Shown here piece after piece: positions 54,414 to 64,000 of a stretch of 64,000 nt of DNA (within the stretch, counting starts at the first letter, position 1; each line of letters begins with the position of its first letter). A model generated the notes under the pieces. That model ran no database searches. It had not been told where the DNA came from and worked only from the letters and a program-made list of their open reading frames with translations. Source of the DNA: Yponomeuta sedellus (lineage: Eukaryota; Arthropoda; Insecta; Lepidoptera; Yponomeutidae); the NCBI GenBank assembly GCA_934045075.1, contig OW203726.1:1411535-1475534 (forward strand), read 5' to 3'. The position numbers and the translations under genes are program-made.

Positions 54414-55189
54414 CTTCGACTATCGGGTCTCCTAAAGGATTGTCGCCAGTGGCAAACCCTCGTATCTCCCTACTCTTTCGGCACAAAGGCGTGAGGTTGT
54501 GTATGACTACACGACATGCCGTGCGTTTATTCCATCGGGTGTGAAGAAATCCGCGACGATTTTTGATGTGCTGTGGCCAGTAATATTTCCAATATAATCC
54601 GAGTACGAATTCACAATAACGAAAGCACACCTGGGGGGCGATTCTCGTCCATTCGAATTGAAAGCGTAGACGCAAAATTTTCGAAGGCTTAGAAATTTGT
54701 CTCATAAAAAGAAGATAACTCGACTGAGTCTTTAGACATTTATTTTTTCATTCGAATTCAATCTAGCATGGCGTTCGGGATACAGATTTTGGCTGTCGCT
54801 CGAGTTTTTACGTAGAATTCCAACTCATACGACTTATTTGCTATAATAATTGACTCTTAGGGCTATTTTCACTAACAATAGGCGGGAGGGGTCTGCTCAG
54901 CTAGCGAGGCGCGCACTTTTGTTACATTCTCTCAGTCATGTAAATAGGGGTTTTCAAGACCCACCCCTGAGAATCTAATTCCAGAGGACTTTATAGGCTA
55001 TCGCTAAAAACGGCCGTTTTGCCTTGAATTCTATTAAACCCTAAACGTAGGTCTATAGGACTAGAATGGCACTTTGCAAAAATATTAGGTACTTAGGAAA
55101 AATATTACTAACTGTAAAACTATAGGTACCAAGACAACACAATGTAAGTACTAGAATTAATCATAAACTTTTTTTTCAGGATTTAAGCT

Positions 55190-55500
55190 GGCTAATCTTA
55201 ATACATCCTTTTTATATTGTAAACGTTTCTACGTAAGATCCCTGAAGATATAATAAGCTTGCCAGAGACGTGGATCAAAAACTTTGTGAAACACTTTTTA
55301 CCTGGTCACTAGAGCATTAAAAATTATTTAAATGACAAAGATGTCTGGAGTTCTTGCCAGTTTAATGCAATACGTACTATGTTTTAAAATCACGTAAACT
55401 CTGTTAATTAAGTATGAATACTCTTTCAAGTATCGAGACTCAGATAAGACTAATTTTGGAGTTTTTTCTCCAATGATCCAGATTTTAAAATGAACACCTA
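55190..55500 (+). repeat. LINE K end, forward orientation
   Basis: GATCCCTGAAGATATAATAA, GCTTGCCAGAGACG, TTAAATGACAAAGATGTCTGG, AAATCACGTAAACTCTGTTA, GGAGTTTTTTCTCCAATGAT. Same order as the complement of 51760-51570 and of 21350-21280. Confidence 0.55.
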
Positions 55501-55529
55501 GTAACGCTCAATATGTCACAGTGTCTGTG

Positions 55530-55650
55530 TGTAACGATGCAAACCTCTTTACACCATATTTATATATTTTTTTAGTGTAACGGTGCAAACCTCTTTACAC
55601 CATTTTTATATCTTTTTTTAGAGTAACGGTGCAAACCTCTTTACATGTGT
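55530..55650 (+). repeat. Three short family H units in tandem
   Basis: TAACGATGCAAACCTCTTTA (55532), TAACGGTGCAAACCTCTTTA (55578) and again (55624): about 46-bp period, each followed by CACCAT and a T-run. Confidence 0.65.
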
Positions 55651-56229
55651 AATTTTGAATAAAAATGTTTAATTTGAAAAGCGATTTGTGAAATGATGTG
55701 TTTATTACGATTTTATTCCATTGTTGGTGTCGCTAGAGCACCTCATGAAGCCTCTTAATCCTAAATAAGGCCTTAGAATAATAGAATGAAAAGTTCATAT
55801 TGGCCGTGCCCAATTATGGGATAAAATGGCAATTTTGTGTTAATCTTTTTTCACTATAACATTAAAAAAAATTACGAAAGAGTCAAGCAATCTTAGTAGG
55901 TACTAACACTGGCTCTTTCGTCAGAAACATGTCTATAGGGCAGTAAGTCTACAGCGCTTCGGGCCTCCTAGAAATAAATGATCAGTTATGGAAGTGTCAA
56001 CCAGTGAAGCCTGGTCAGCCAGGGTGATTAGACCACATCCCACAAACCACAAGGCTTGTAGAAGGCCAAGCAAGTCCTGGAGAGGGATGTATATTGTATT
56101 GATTTTAATCTACAAACAAAAAATATATTTATAAAGGCTCATATTAATATTATTATGGAAGTGTCAGCACAAAAATTGAGATGTATAATACCCTCTTCCC
56201 TCATCTTTCTGTAGACATAAATTTTCATA

Positions 56230-56580
56230 TCATAATCAACCCATTATGCGCCCACCGAGGGGCACAGGTCTCTTCCCTGAGGAAGGTATAGGCCATATCT
56301 ACTTCACCACGGGGGCCAAGTCCGGATTGGTCCTGCAATACTAGTGGCTGGTCTTACTATCAGAAGTTTTCAAGTCTCTAAGTCAGAGACTTGAAAACAA
56401 AGTCTATCTCCCATCTATCAATGGAAGCCGGCATCAACTGTTTAACGTGACTTAAGCAGTTGGTGACGGCTCGAGGCACGGAACCGCTCGCAAAAATGTC
56501 ACTAGCGGGTAACGGTTAAACGGCAACCGATCCATGCACTGAACGCGCCCTATGTTGCTTAATCTTCGTGATCGTTCAAA
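56230..56580 (-). repeat. Degenerate family D element
   Basis: CCCACCGAGGGGCACAGGTC, CACCACGGGGGCCAAGTCCG, GAGGCACGGAACCGCTCGC, CCCTATGTTGCTTAA. Similar in subtype to 1945-2240 (both have ACCGAGGGGCAC and GCGCCCT(A/T)TGTTGCTTAA). Confidence 0.5.
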
Positions 56581-56713
56581 CAAAGCAGTCCTTAGCAACG
56601 GAGTGGACACTCGGTACTGTATTGTTTCAGCTATGTTTACTTACGCTTGTTACCTTCTTCTTCTTCAGACTATATTAGTCCACTGCTGCTTATTGTATCA
56701 CTAATGTTTACTC

Positions 56714-56797
56714 TGGTATAGCCCGGTAAGCCTTGGCATACTATGCGCTCTTGAGCATCTCCCGCGATAGTGGACTAACTCTTGACGGCGAGCCCTA
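56714..56797 (-). pseudogene. Fossil duplicate of coding exon 1
   Basis: 28 codons align without a gap to the second half of exon 1 (60 of 84 bases identical by my count). Conserved pieces include GGC TC. CCG TC., CGG .AG ATG C.C AAG A.C GCA, and TAC CGG .CT .TA CCA. Two codons are now TAG, where exon 1 has CAA and CTA. The donor next to it is lost (CCAGAGTAAAC for the real exon's GTGAGTAAAC). The donor-side intron motif AATGTTTAC occurs three times (56632, 56703, 56836), so more than one extra copy may have existed. An E-tail fragment sits at about 56652-56690. Confidence 0.75.
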
Positions 56798-56849
56798 GTT
56801 GGAATAGATGGACGCGCCGAACTGTATAGTTGTAGCAATGTTTACTCAC

Positions 56850-57008
56850 GTTGGCTCTGTCATCTGGTACAGGCCGGTATGCCACGGCATCTAGTGCGTT
56901 CTTGGGCATCTGCCGCGGCAGTCGATTGGCCCCGGACGGTGAGCCTTGGCCCTTTGTGGGCGACTTCACCCCGCGGCTGGCAGCCGTGCTCAGCATTTTC
57001 TCCTTCAT
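56850..57008 (-). CDS. Unidentified host gene, first recognised coding exon
   Basis: 159 nt between the acceptor ATATAATTTGGCAG (57009) and donor GCCAAC|GTGAGT. Phase 0 at both ends. It opens with ATG directly after the acceptor: MKEKMLSTAASRGVKSPTKG, QGSPSGANRLPRQMPKNALD, AVAYRPVPDDRAN. Pro/Ser/Lys-rich, no domain. Because an acceptor precedes it, there must be at least one exon further upstream. That exon may be only 5' untranslated, if this ATG is the start, or coding, in which case the protein is longer than 359 residues. I found no upstream exon between 57008 and 64000. Confidence 0.85.
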
Positions 57009-57174
57009 CTGCCAAATTATATAAATACTCATTAGTTCAATGGAGAATTTGCCTTAAGCTTTGGAGTGAGATTGTCTTTATACCATAAAGGACAAAAAAA
57101 CTATTAAGAATTTAACTAAATAAAGTTTACACCCGATTTTGTACCAAGTGACTAAATATATTTTTCGGCGTATT

Positions 57175-57320
57175 ATAAGATAAGATAAGAATATTCTTTA
57201 TTGTATACTGGAAAAACAACAAATACAAAATAATTGCAAATATACATAGTACAATTGGCGTCCTTATTGCTAAAAGCAATTTCTTCCAGGCAACCTTACC
57301 ATAAATATAATAATATTATA
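57175..57320 (-). repeat. 3' end of the Jockey-type LINE
   Basis: AAGATAAGATAAGAATATTC, TTTATTGTATACTGG, ACAATTGGCGTCCTTATTGC, TTTCTTCCAGGCAACC. Same as 26718-26840 without the coding part. Confidence 0.6.
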
Positions 57321-57344
57321 ATGATTAAAATACAATAAAAAAAA

Positions 57345-57530
57345 ATAACAGTGTTTGCGGAGTGGTAGAGGCTTATGAATCGGGAGTTTGTGGGTTTGAA
57401 TCCCGGCGTGTTCTAATGTTTTCTGAGTTTGTACCTACATTTGTGGAGTTATCGTAGCAATACAACTCGCTAAGGAAGCAAGAAAACATCGTGATGAATA
57501 CCCTAGCGTCCGAAGTGACAACATACTTTA
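57345..57530 (+). mobile_element. Family G SINE
   Basis: Shortened head GTTTGCGGAGTGGTAGAG with B-box GGGTTTGAATCCCGG. Body GCAATACAACTCGCTAAGG, GAAAACATCGTGATGAATACC. Confidence 0.55.
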
Positions 57531-57990
57531 ATTTATCTTTTGATAAATAATTCTGACATAGAAACTCGCTTTTCCATAACTTGTAAAGATTGAACAACTA
57601 AAACTAACTTTCATATGATATTTTTTTTAAGTGAGAGCTACGTATGTGGAATATTATGTGGGACCCAAAAAAAGAATTAACGAAATCGGTTCAGCTGCTC
57701 TCGAGATTTGCGCTTACCAACACATTCAGCGATATATTTTCATACTAGGTATAGGATAAAGACATATTTGTAATGATTACAACACGTCCGTATTTCACAC
57801 CGTCAACCAAGTCGACAAAACTAAACTACCCACAAACACTAGAATGTTTTTTATAAATGAATTTCGTTTTAAAGAAGTTTATAAATGTTTCGTTAAATTA
57901 TAGACTTGCCGTACTTGTGGGTGCGTATTAAAATAAAAAAAAAATATTTCAACGTAAAGAATTTACTTTCTGTTTGCTGTATGTCAATGT

Positions 57991-58164
57991 TATACTATTT
58001 TTGTTAATGTAATACAGAGAATAGTGTAAAGAGGTTCGAAATTTCACTGATGCCGGTGAGTCGCCCATTAGCTCAGTTGGTAGAGCGCTGGCACGGATAG
58101 CCAGAGGTTGCGGGTTCGAATCCCGGCATGGGTGAAATTTTTAGCATCTAAATAGGTTTTTAAA
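57991..58164 (-). mobile_element. Family A SINE with inverted body, 13-bp duplication
   Basis: TGTATGTCAATGT at 57978-57990 and 58165-58177. On the minus strand: fixed start TTTAAAAACCTATTTAGATG, inverted body, then only the last 16 bases of the tail (ATTAACAAAAATAGTATA). Confidence 0.8.
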
Positions 58165-59649
58165 TGTATGTCAATGTACAATGTAAAATCATAGCCGCTG
58201 CCTTTGGAAGTAGTGTAGTGGAAAAAACGTCAGCGGAAAAAAACCTCCACTCTGACCATCTTTCTCAAATCATCAAAGTGATAAGATTACCATCAATACA
58301 ATGAAATGCTAAAACTTTAGTTTTTTTTTACAAAAGTAGGGAAAACATTAGTGCCGGAGCCAAACAACGTTCTTGGGCCAAACACACGAATAGCACTAAT
58401 TCCCGTGTCACACATTTCATATGTTTTTTCCTGGATTGCCTACAGTGACCTATAATCCTACTCTACAAATAATTAACCACCAGAGTGAAACTATATCGAC
58501 ACATATTAAATCAAGCTGAGAATTGAAAAATGTGTTCTTACTTTCATTACGTTGTTTGTTGGGATTGTGAGATGTGGGAAACCTTGGGCTCATCCTTCAA
58601 GGATATAGGCGTGATTTATTTGTTACCTTTGTTTTAAAACTCATTAATACTGGTCTAATGGAGAACCTTTTTTTACCCCATTAACTGATTGCGTACCTGC
58701 TAGGTCTACGTCAATCACCTTTATATTTTGATGGATTATCTCAAACAAAAAAGAAAATTAATATCTTTCAAGCGTCAGTGGCAGATGGCCGTGAGTAAAA
58801 AATACCCTTGAGCGTCGGTGCGCCGATGAGGGATTTTTTTTTACACGTATCCAGGCCAAATTATGTAGGAACACAGAACATAAAAAAAGAGTAGAAGTAG
58901 CGACATGACACATTAGTACGAAAACCAGTGTAACCAAACTGATACTTATAAACCAAACGCACACTACGAATGCCAAGCTGCCATTGGTAAATAAATTCAA
59001 TGCCGAAAAGGTGTACATCATAAAAGTTTCAATTACAATATGCACCTTTTTATAATGTCAACAATGATCAAAGTCAAATGACAATGATGAAATTAAGGTT
59101 GACATTTTGTAGTAACGCTACTCTACACTAGATGGAACTAGCGCCGTGTAGGACCGAAAAGAACTTTTACCTACTAAGACATAAAGGTCAAAATTGAGAA
59201 ACAAGTACATTCTCAGTTTGGGATGAGACAATGCGAGTTCTAGATTGTCGATAGGGAGAACCTATCGACAAATTATACCCGTACAAACAGTTTAACACAT
59301 TAATAGCCGAATACGAATACTGGTACTTAGAAGAATTTTTAGCTATTTCTTTTTTGCCTGCGGGTTGACTGGTAGAAAATGCATCTTTTTCACATTATCT
59401 TTTTGTGCAATAAAGATTCAACACTAATAGGGTAAATAGATGCACAAAGAAAACAATGTGGTAGATTTCATATTTTAAAATGTTCTCTTATTTAAAACTA
59501 CCTTTAACCCGCTGCTTCGAGGGCGTTAGAAAATATAACACGGGAAATATCATGTATTCTACGACTCAATTCAGATCTTTGTCTATCTGTACGCCATGTT
59601 TCATACGTTATACAAATTTTATTGATGATGGTACTAATATATTTATATT

Positions 59650-59836
59650 CTAACCTGGAAGTGAAGCACATTTTTTTCTGGTATTGCTGCATAAGTGCCA
59701 CCTTCCGCCTTTTTTAGTTATTATGAAGTGTTCATGAAAATGCTCTGAATATATTGTGCTCATCGTCGTTTTGAACCAATTTTGCCTTCCTATCGCTGCC
59801 ATCCATTTTACTTTCGTATTCGGTTTCTTAGGAAAA
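59650..59836 (-). pseudogene. THAP-domain relic, exon 2
   Basis: Follows the acceptor GTTTTCGTTTAG at 59837. It completes a Leu codon and reads FPKKPNTKVKWMAAIGRQNW, FKTTMSTIYSEHFHEHFIIT, KKGGRWHL..., with a TAG stop at 59650-59652. The hallmark residues FP, KW and SEHF are at the expected spacing for THAP. The zinc-binding Cys before SEHF is Tyr (TAT for TGT), so the zinc site is broken. A 65-codon frame in another phase (59504-59701) overlaps the end. A possible donor CAG|GTTAGA lies at the stop. Confidence 0.65.
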
Positions 59837-59974
59837 CTAAACGAAAACTCACTTCCAAATTGTTTTGATTCCGAGAGGGTTGTATCATTGCCACGGTTTT
59901 CTGTTGTATTTGATTAAAAGTACTTTTATAGTTTCTTAGATATTTCAGTCACTTATAAACTGGTGAAGAGAGAG

Positions 59975-60160
59975 AGAGAGAGAGATTTATTTGAAGCCAC
60001 AAAGATACAATACACATAACACACATAACGATATTAAAATAATACAGACAAATAAGAAAAGAAAGAACAAAGAAAAATATTATATAACAAAGAATACGAT
60101 ATAAAACAAACATTTACAATTTAGAAGGGCATTGTATCTCCGCAGCCACAAACAGGTAGC
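59975..60160 (-). repeat. Family N end with (GA)n, inside the P-like element
   Basis: AGAGAGAGAGAGAGATTTAT, GAAGCCACAAAGATACAATA, CATAACACACATAACGATAT, AGAAAGAACAAAGAAAAATA: the complement of 52050-52230. It lies in the THAP intron and is younger than the transposon. Confidence 0.65.
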
Positions 60161-60164
60161 TGAC

Positions 60165-60890
60165 TCAGCACTTGCTGCAGGCTGGGCCTGCAACACTGAT
60201 TTTCAGTCAGCACAAGAAAAACTATATCGCGATCTAGCTGTGCTCCAATGACAGTTTTCACATGCACAACAACCAGCCGGCGACAAGAGCTCATACATTA
60301 CTACTTTACCCGGCCCCGCGACCGGAAGCATTTGAAAAGGCACTTAGGAAGTAGGTATAAAATAACAATAATTATTTTATGCCACACCTGGCAATAAAGT
60401 GGCTTTTTCCGCACGCTGCGCGTACGGAACACGCCGCTTTCTGGCCAAGTGTGGACATAAAAAGATGTACACAACACGGGAGGTAATAAAGAAAGCTGTC
60501 GATCGCATATTTACGTCCCTCGCTTACAGCTCGGGCCGCAAACTTCTGCGATCTCGGCCTTTCTTTGTATTACCACCCTAGTTGTGTAATTTACTATTAG
60601 GTACCTACTTAGACGAATTGGAATTTACAATACCTAAGTACCGTTAAGTATGTATGACTACTACGTCATAGACAATAAATTATCGATAGATTTTTATCAT
60701 GTGTGCCCCCATCCGTAATTGAGTAGAATTCAAATTTTGACAGAAACTTCTAGAGAATGTACACTTTCTTCGATGAAAATTTAACTTTATTAACCAGTAA
60801 ATAAAGGTGGTTTCACTTTCTCATTTTCGGATTGGTTTCCGTGTTCATGTCATTACAAATTTAATTAAAAATATAATGAAATACATCTTA
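60165..60890. other. Interior of the P-like element, no further coding seen
   Basis: Includes an imperfect hairpin TTTTATGCCACACCTGGC ... GGCCAAGTGTGGACATAAAA (60375-60461) with a CpG-rich loop. No transposase motif recognised. Confidence 0.4.
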
Positions 60891-60891
60891 C

Positions 60892-60971
60892 AGATGAAAT
60901 GTTACGGCATGATCGGTATATTTTGGTCCCCAACTTTTATTTTTGCTCTCTAACACAGCATAACAAGGCAT
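60892..60971 (-). pseudogene. THAP-domain relic, exon 1 with start codon
   Basis: ATG at 60971-60969. Reads MPCYAVLESKNKSWGPKYTD and HAVTFHL, then donor ATCT|GTAAGA at 60891. Spliced to exon 2 it gives ...VTFHLFPKKP..., the exact junction expected inside a THAP domain (M-P-x-C-x-V ... VTFH.FP). Cys3 is kept. The second zinc Cys, expected at residue 8 or 9, is Glu/Ser. The domain is thus recognisable but inactive. Intron 1,055 bp. Confidence 0.65.
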
Positions 60972-61132
60972 TTTAACAAGTTTTCACCATTTTTTCTTTA
61001 CTAGAAGCGCACGGCAACTGAAGTCAACAAAACTGTCACCGACTACGCATAGGCAATACATTGCTAATGTGAGGCACGCGGGCACCGCCCACTTACGACT
61101 TCTACTCTTTTTTTATGTTCTGTGTGTAGGAA

Positions 61133-61247
61133 TTACCATTACCATTACCATTGGCTCAATTGGTAGAGCGCTGGTACGGATAGCCAGAGGTTGCGGGTTC
61201 GAATCCCGGCATGGGTGAAATTTTTAGCCTCTAAATAGGTTTTTAAA
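61133..61247 (-). mobile_element. Family A SINE inserted at the edge of the P-like element
   Basis: Its 12-bp target duplication TGTGTGTAGGAA (61121-61132, 61248-61259) is made of the transposon's last four bases plus that transposon's own 8-bp duplication. The SINE is therefore younger. On the minus strand it has the fixed start, a truncated body to the A-box, and a short (GGTAAT)3 tail. Confidence 0.8.
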
Positions 61248-61469
61248 TGTGTGTAGGAAATTAAACACAACAGAGTGGATCCAATGCAGAACTCGTAACA
61301 CATAGTAAAACGTTCGTTATTAAATAGAAATGGTTACGGGCAGATGCGTGATCGGAATCAATTAATTTAGATAAACGGTCAGGTGCAGGACGGTTGACGG
61401 TCGTTTGACTACCGCTAATGGCATTTCTTGTTGTTAAGATTTCTCATGTTCACTGTTAGATAATTTTTT

Positions 61470-61716
61470 TTAGTTATGGTGACCTGTCAGGATCGTGGCA
61501 AGTGGCAGTCCCAGGTCTCCTCTACCCCTGCAGGCGTGAGGTTATGTATGTATGTATGTATGTATGTATGTATGTATGTATGTATGTATGTATGTATGTA
61601 TGTATGTATGTATGTATGTATGTATGTATGTATGTATGTATGTATGTATGTATGTATGTATGTATGTATGTATGTATGTATGTATGTATGTATGTATGTA
61701 TGTATGTATGTATGTA
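61470..61716 (+). repeat. LINE J tail with (TATG)n, about 43 units
   Basis: GACCTGTCAGGATCGTGGCA, AGTGGCAGTCCCAGGTCTCC, GCAGGCGTGAGGTTATG, then TATG units from about 61544 to 61716. Same lead-in as the tract at 19452. The YVCM/HTYI frames are artefacts. Confidence 0.8.
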
Positions 61717-61963
61717 CGAAGTTAACATGTTCTGAGTGCTCGAAAATGTTGGCATAATCATCGGCACTCGATAAACCCTAGTATTGGAGAACCTTCATCT
61801 TATTTCGGCACATCCATCAGGCAATAAATTGGCAACACATCGGAGCACTGTGACGTGATAGCCAATCAAATTACGCCGCGATGTCGTGATAATCGACTTG
61901 ATTGGGTAAGCAAATCTCGATATCGCACCCACTCACCCCCTTTCCTTTGAATCATACGCACGC

Positions 61964-62215
61964 AAAAGCGCTCTTGTGGAATAGTGGAAAGTGGAACCGA
62001 GTGATTGGATTCAATCACTTGGATTATGCAACAGCAGGCGCGGTCGAGTGCTGGAGGGGCCACCATCCCGTGACTAACACTAGTGGCATTTTTTCCGAGC
62101 GCGACCGTGCTTCACAGGGCACGTTAAGCCGTTGGTGCCGGCCCTCATGTAATGGCAGTCGTTAAGCCATGTTAGAGGCCTAAAGGCCTTATAGGTGGCT
62201 TTATAACTATTACAT
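61964..62215 (+). mobile_element. Family D element, 3'-truncated
   Basis: AAGCGCTCTTGTGGAATAG, ATTGGATTCAATCACTTGG, CAACAGCAGGCGCGGTCGAG, GCACGTTAAGCCGTTGGTGC, ending in the GGCCTTATAGGTGGC block. The last third is missing. Confidence 0.6.
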
Positions 62216-62529
62216 GACTTGTAATAACTATGTGTACAAGTCGCGAAAGTTTAAAATATGTTATTACATAACGACAAGTGCCTGTATGTAAATGTAATGT
62301 TAGGTATATTAGAGGCAAATAACCTCTCATTTTCTAAGAAGTCAATTAAAACCCCATTAGGTACGTGAAGCGTACGTGAGTCCCGCATTTATCCAGTTTT
62401 TATCGTTATATCCTACGATATGTATTAACAAAACAGTGTCTAACGACAGCACCATCTTAGTTAGACCTGAGATTTCCGCACTTAGCCTCATAGTTAGGCC
62501 ATTGTACGTAGCAAGCGCTGAGGTACGCT

Positions 62530-62712
62530 AACACCTCAGACACTAGGGTTTCCTTACGATGTTTTCCTTCACAGTCAGCGAGTAGTATTGCTACCATAAT
62601 TTCACAAATGTATATAACTTAGAAAACAAAGTCATTGGTACATGCCGGGGTTCGAACCCACGACCTCCCGATTGAGAAGCCAGCGTTCTACACCGCTCCG
62701 CTACCACTGCTC
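62530..62712 (-). mobile_element. Family G SINE with tRNA-like head
   Basis: The minus strand opens with a head GCAGTGGTAGCGGAGCGGTG with B-box GGGTTCGAACCCCGG. Body TACCAATGACTTTGTTTTCT, GAAGGAAAACATCGTAAGGA, AACCCTAGTGTCTGAGGTG. Confidence 0.6.
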
Positions 62713-62719
62713 TCAGCGC

Positions 62720-63285
62720 CATCTTTTGCATATCACTGTAGTTAAATCATATATCGCTATGTGTACATTCGTCATTGTACCAGTGTAACCAAGGCAACGA
62801 AATATAGTCGATTCGTAAATAACATTACCAACAAAAAAACCTCTCGTCTTTGAATATGCTCCACTAAATCGGGCCTGTATCTGGGGACGATCAAGCAGGT
62901 ACCACAAAACAATACAAAAATTTACATTATACGTAGCCCCGCAAACGCAAACATAACAAATCGCTGTTTTAGGAAATTGCTTCTTGGCCGAACATAAATA
63001 TCATTAGTGCGAATAAATAAAACGTACGAGTTTCAATAATATTGCTTTGGGATAAGACGTGACTGTGAGCAAGTTCATTGCACAACGGCAGGAAGTTCAA
63101 TAATCTATCGTAAGTCATCCGTACGAAGGGTGGATTTACTTTGTGATATTGCTATGGATATGCCAAGGGTCGTTGGACCACCGAGGCTTTGTACTTTAAT
63201 ATCCGAGCTCATTTTTGTAAAGCGAAACGGCACTTAAAGATCTACACGTTATAAATGCTAACTACACGTTACGTTGTTATGAATC
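62720..63285. other. No gene seen
   Basis: AT-rich, with no reading frame or repeat that I can place. Confidence 0.35.
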
Positions 63286-63289
63286 CTGT

Positions 63290-63652
63290 CGATATCAACC
63301 CTTGTATGTCCCCACTGCTGGGCCACGGGTCTCTTCCTGTATCGCAGGAAGGCTAGGCCATACTCTACCATGGGGGTCAAATCCGGGTTGGTGGAGAATT
63401 GTAAGACAGTGGCGGGCCTTACTGTCAGAAGTTATCAAGCCGCCCATAAGGCCTCTGACATGGCTTAACGACTGCCATTATATGACAGCCGGCACCAACG
63501 GCTTAACGTGCCTTGCGAAGCACGGAAGCGCTCGGAAAAATGCCACTAGCGGTAGTCACGGGACGCTCACCCATCCCGTACCTGTTCGCGCCTGTTGTTG
63601 CTTAACCAAGTGATTGATTCCAATCACTCGGGACGCCTAGGCCACGAGCGCT
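63290..63652 (-). mobile_element. Family D element, full length
   Basis: Complement of the whole family from TTGTATGTCCCCACTGCTGG to GGCCACGAGCGCT, with few changes against 20584. The 103-residue frame 63302-63613 is internal to it. Confidence 0.7.
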
Positions 63653-63654
63653 CC

Positions 63655-63825
63655 ATGAGTTCTATGTTTTACAATAATTATCTAAACTCTGTTCTGGAGT
63701 TTTTTATCCATTTTTTCTCAATATGATCTGGATTTTGAAATGGAAACCTAGTTTGAATTCTAACGTTCACTAAGCCGCAGTTTCTGCGGTACTTGGAATA
63801 AAACCTTTTCATTTCATTTCGATTA
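63655..63825 (+). repeat. LINE K 3' end, complete to its tail
   Basis: ATCTAAACTCTGTTCTGGAG, ATATGATCTGGATTTTGAAA, CACTAAGCCGCAGTTTCTGC, TTGGAATAAAACCTTTTCAT, TTCATTTCG. Shows that family K ends in (CATTT)n. Confidence 0.6.
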
Positions 63826-63842
63826 TATTAAGTTTTTTTTAG

Positions 63843-63925
63843 TCAGCCATGTTTTTGTCCCATTGCTGGGCAAAGACCTCCGACATGAGGTTCCACTCCT
63901 CCCTGACTTGAGCAGTCATCAAACT
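63843..63925 (-). repeat. RTE-type LINE end fragment
   Basis: CAGCCATGTTTTTGTCCCAT, TGCTGGGCAAAGACCTCCGA, GAGGTTCCACTCCTCCCTGA. A TTTGCCCAGCAGTGGGAC block (here in reverse) is frequent at the 3' ends of insect RTE-like LINEs. Runs towards the window edge. Confidence 0.45.
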
Positions 63926-64000
63926 AATACTGCTCTTATTATGTGTAAGTTAAGGTTTATTTAAGTTTGTATCATTGCGACCGCCCGCCGCCGGCGCACT

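Larger units (their letters stand above)
58872..61124 (-). mobile_element. P-superfamily-like DNA transposon, 2,253 bp
   Basis: 27-bp perfect inverted repeats (CACAGAACATAAAAAAAGAG at 58872-58898, complement at 61098-61124) and a perfect 8-bp target duplication TGTAGGAA (58864-58871, 61125-61132). On the minus strand, a start codon 153 bases inside the right end opens a two-exon THAP domain, the DNA-binding module at the N-terminus of P-element transposases. The rest of a P transposase (about 700 residues) is not recognisable, so the element is an internally deleted or decayed relic. It also holds a LINE N end (59975-60160) and an 11-bp inverted repeat TTGTCGATAGG...CCTATCGACAA at 59247-59272. 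hAT elements also make 8-bp duplications, but the THAP exon argues for P. Confidence 0.7.

Noticed and set aside
54190..54544. Plus-strand frames of 81-82 codons
   Set aside because: Antisense to the LINE C-terminal relic at 54093-54413 and without features.
58758..59045. 95-codon hydrophobic minus-strand frame
   Set aside because: It crosses the end of the P-like transposon into flanking DNA and matches no transposase part.
63302..63613. 103-codon plus-strand frame
   Set aside because: Entirely within a family D repeat. The same peptide appears in the copies at 53188 and 2720.

Overview
This is a stretch of insect nuclear DNA, most likely from a moth or butterfly (inference). It is AT-rich, has spliced genes, and is packed with tRNA-derived short retroposons, short 5'-truncated LINE ends with simple-repeat tails, Penelope-like retroelement ends and small inverted-repeat DNA transposons. 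There are no operons, no ribosome binding sites and no CRISPR arrays. No species was identified.

Only one host gene is well supported. It lies on the minus strand with three coding exons at 56850-57008, 48454-48596 and 46243-47020. They have clean splice sites and join in frame to 359 codons plus stop. I do not recognise the product: a charged, partly helical protein with a basic Ser/Arg tail. Its 8.25-kb first intron holds a decayed, codon-aligned copy of the first exon (56714-56797, two in-frame stops). It also holds a pure (CTAT)n tract of about 2.4 kb (49073-51495) grown from the tail of a LINE end that itself sits inside another LINE.

Layout. 1-46 kb is repeat-dominated: families I label A, B, C, D and G (short retroposons), E (a LINE end and a short element sharing its 3' end), J, K, M and N (LINE ends), H (unclassified), and three families ending in a GAAACGT hairpin (Penelope-like). 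Landmarks are two copies of a 21-bp-TIR MITE (8019, 25479), a DDE transposase relic (9919), a 425-bp Harbinger-like element carrying a MADF fragment (23025), a Jockey-type LINE (26718), a reverse transcriptase fragment (30431), and a MITE with TTA target duplications (36326). 45-57 kb is the host gene. 58872-61124 is a P-like transposon: perfect 27-bp inverted repeats, a perfect 8-bp target duplication, and a two-exon THAP-domain relic inside. 61-64 kb returns to repeats.

The most unusual signal is family A, a tRNA-like retroposon. In ten copies with clear target-site duplications the element starts at the same short sequence, which is the reverse complement of a segment just before its own 3' tail. 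In several of these the tRNA-like body is inverted while the tail is direct. That looks like recurrent internal priming at one fixed site. Element boundaries were read by eye. Where a target duplication is quoted they are exact, otherwise they are good to roughly 10-30 bases.
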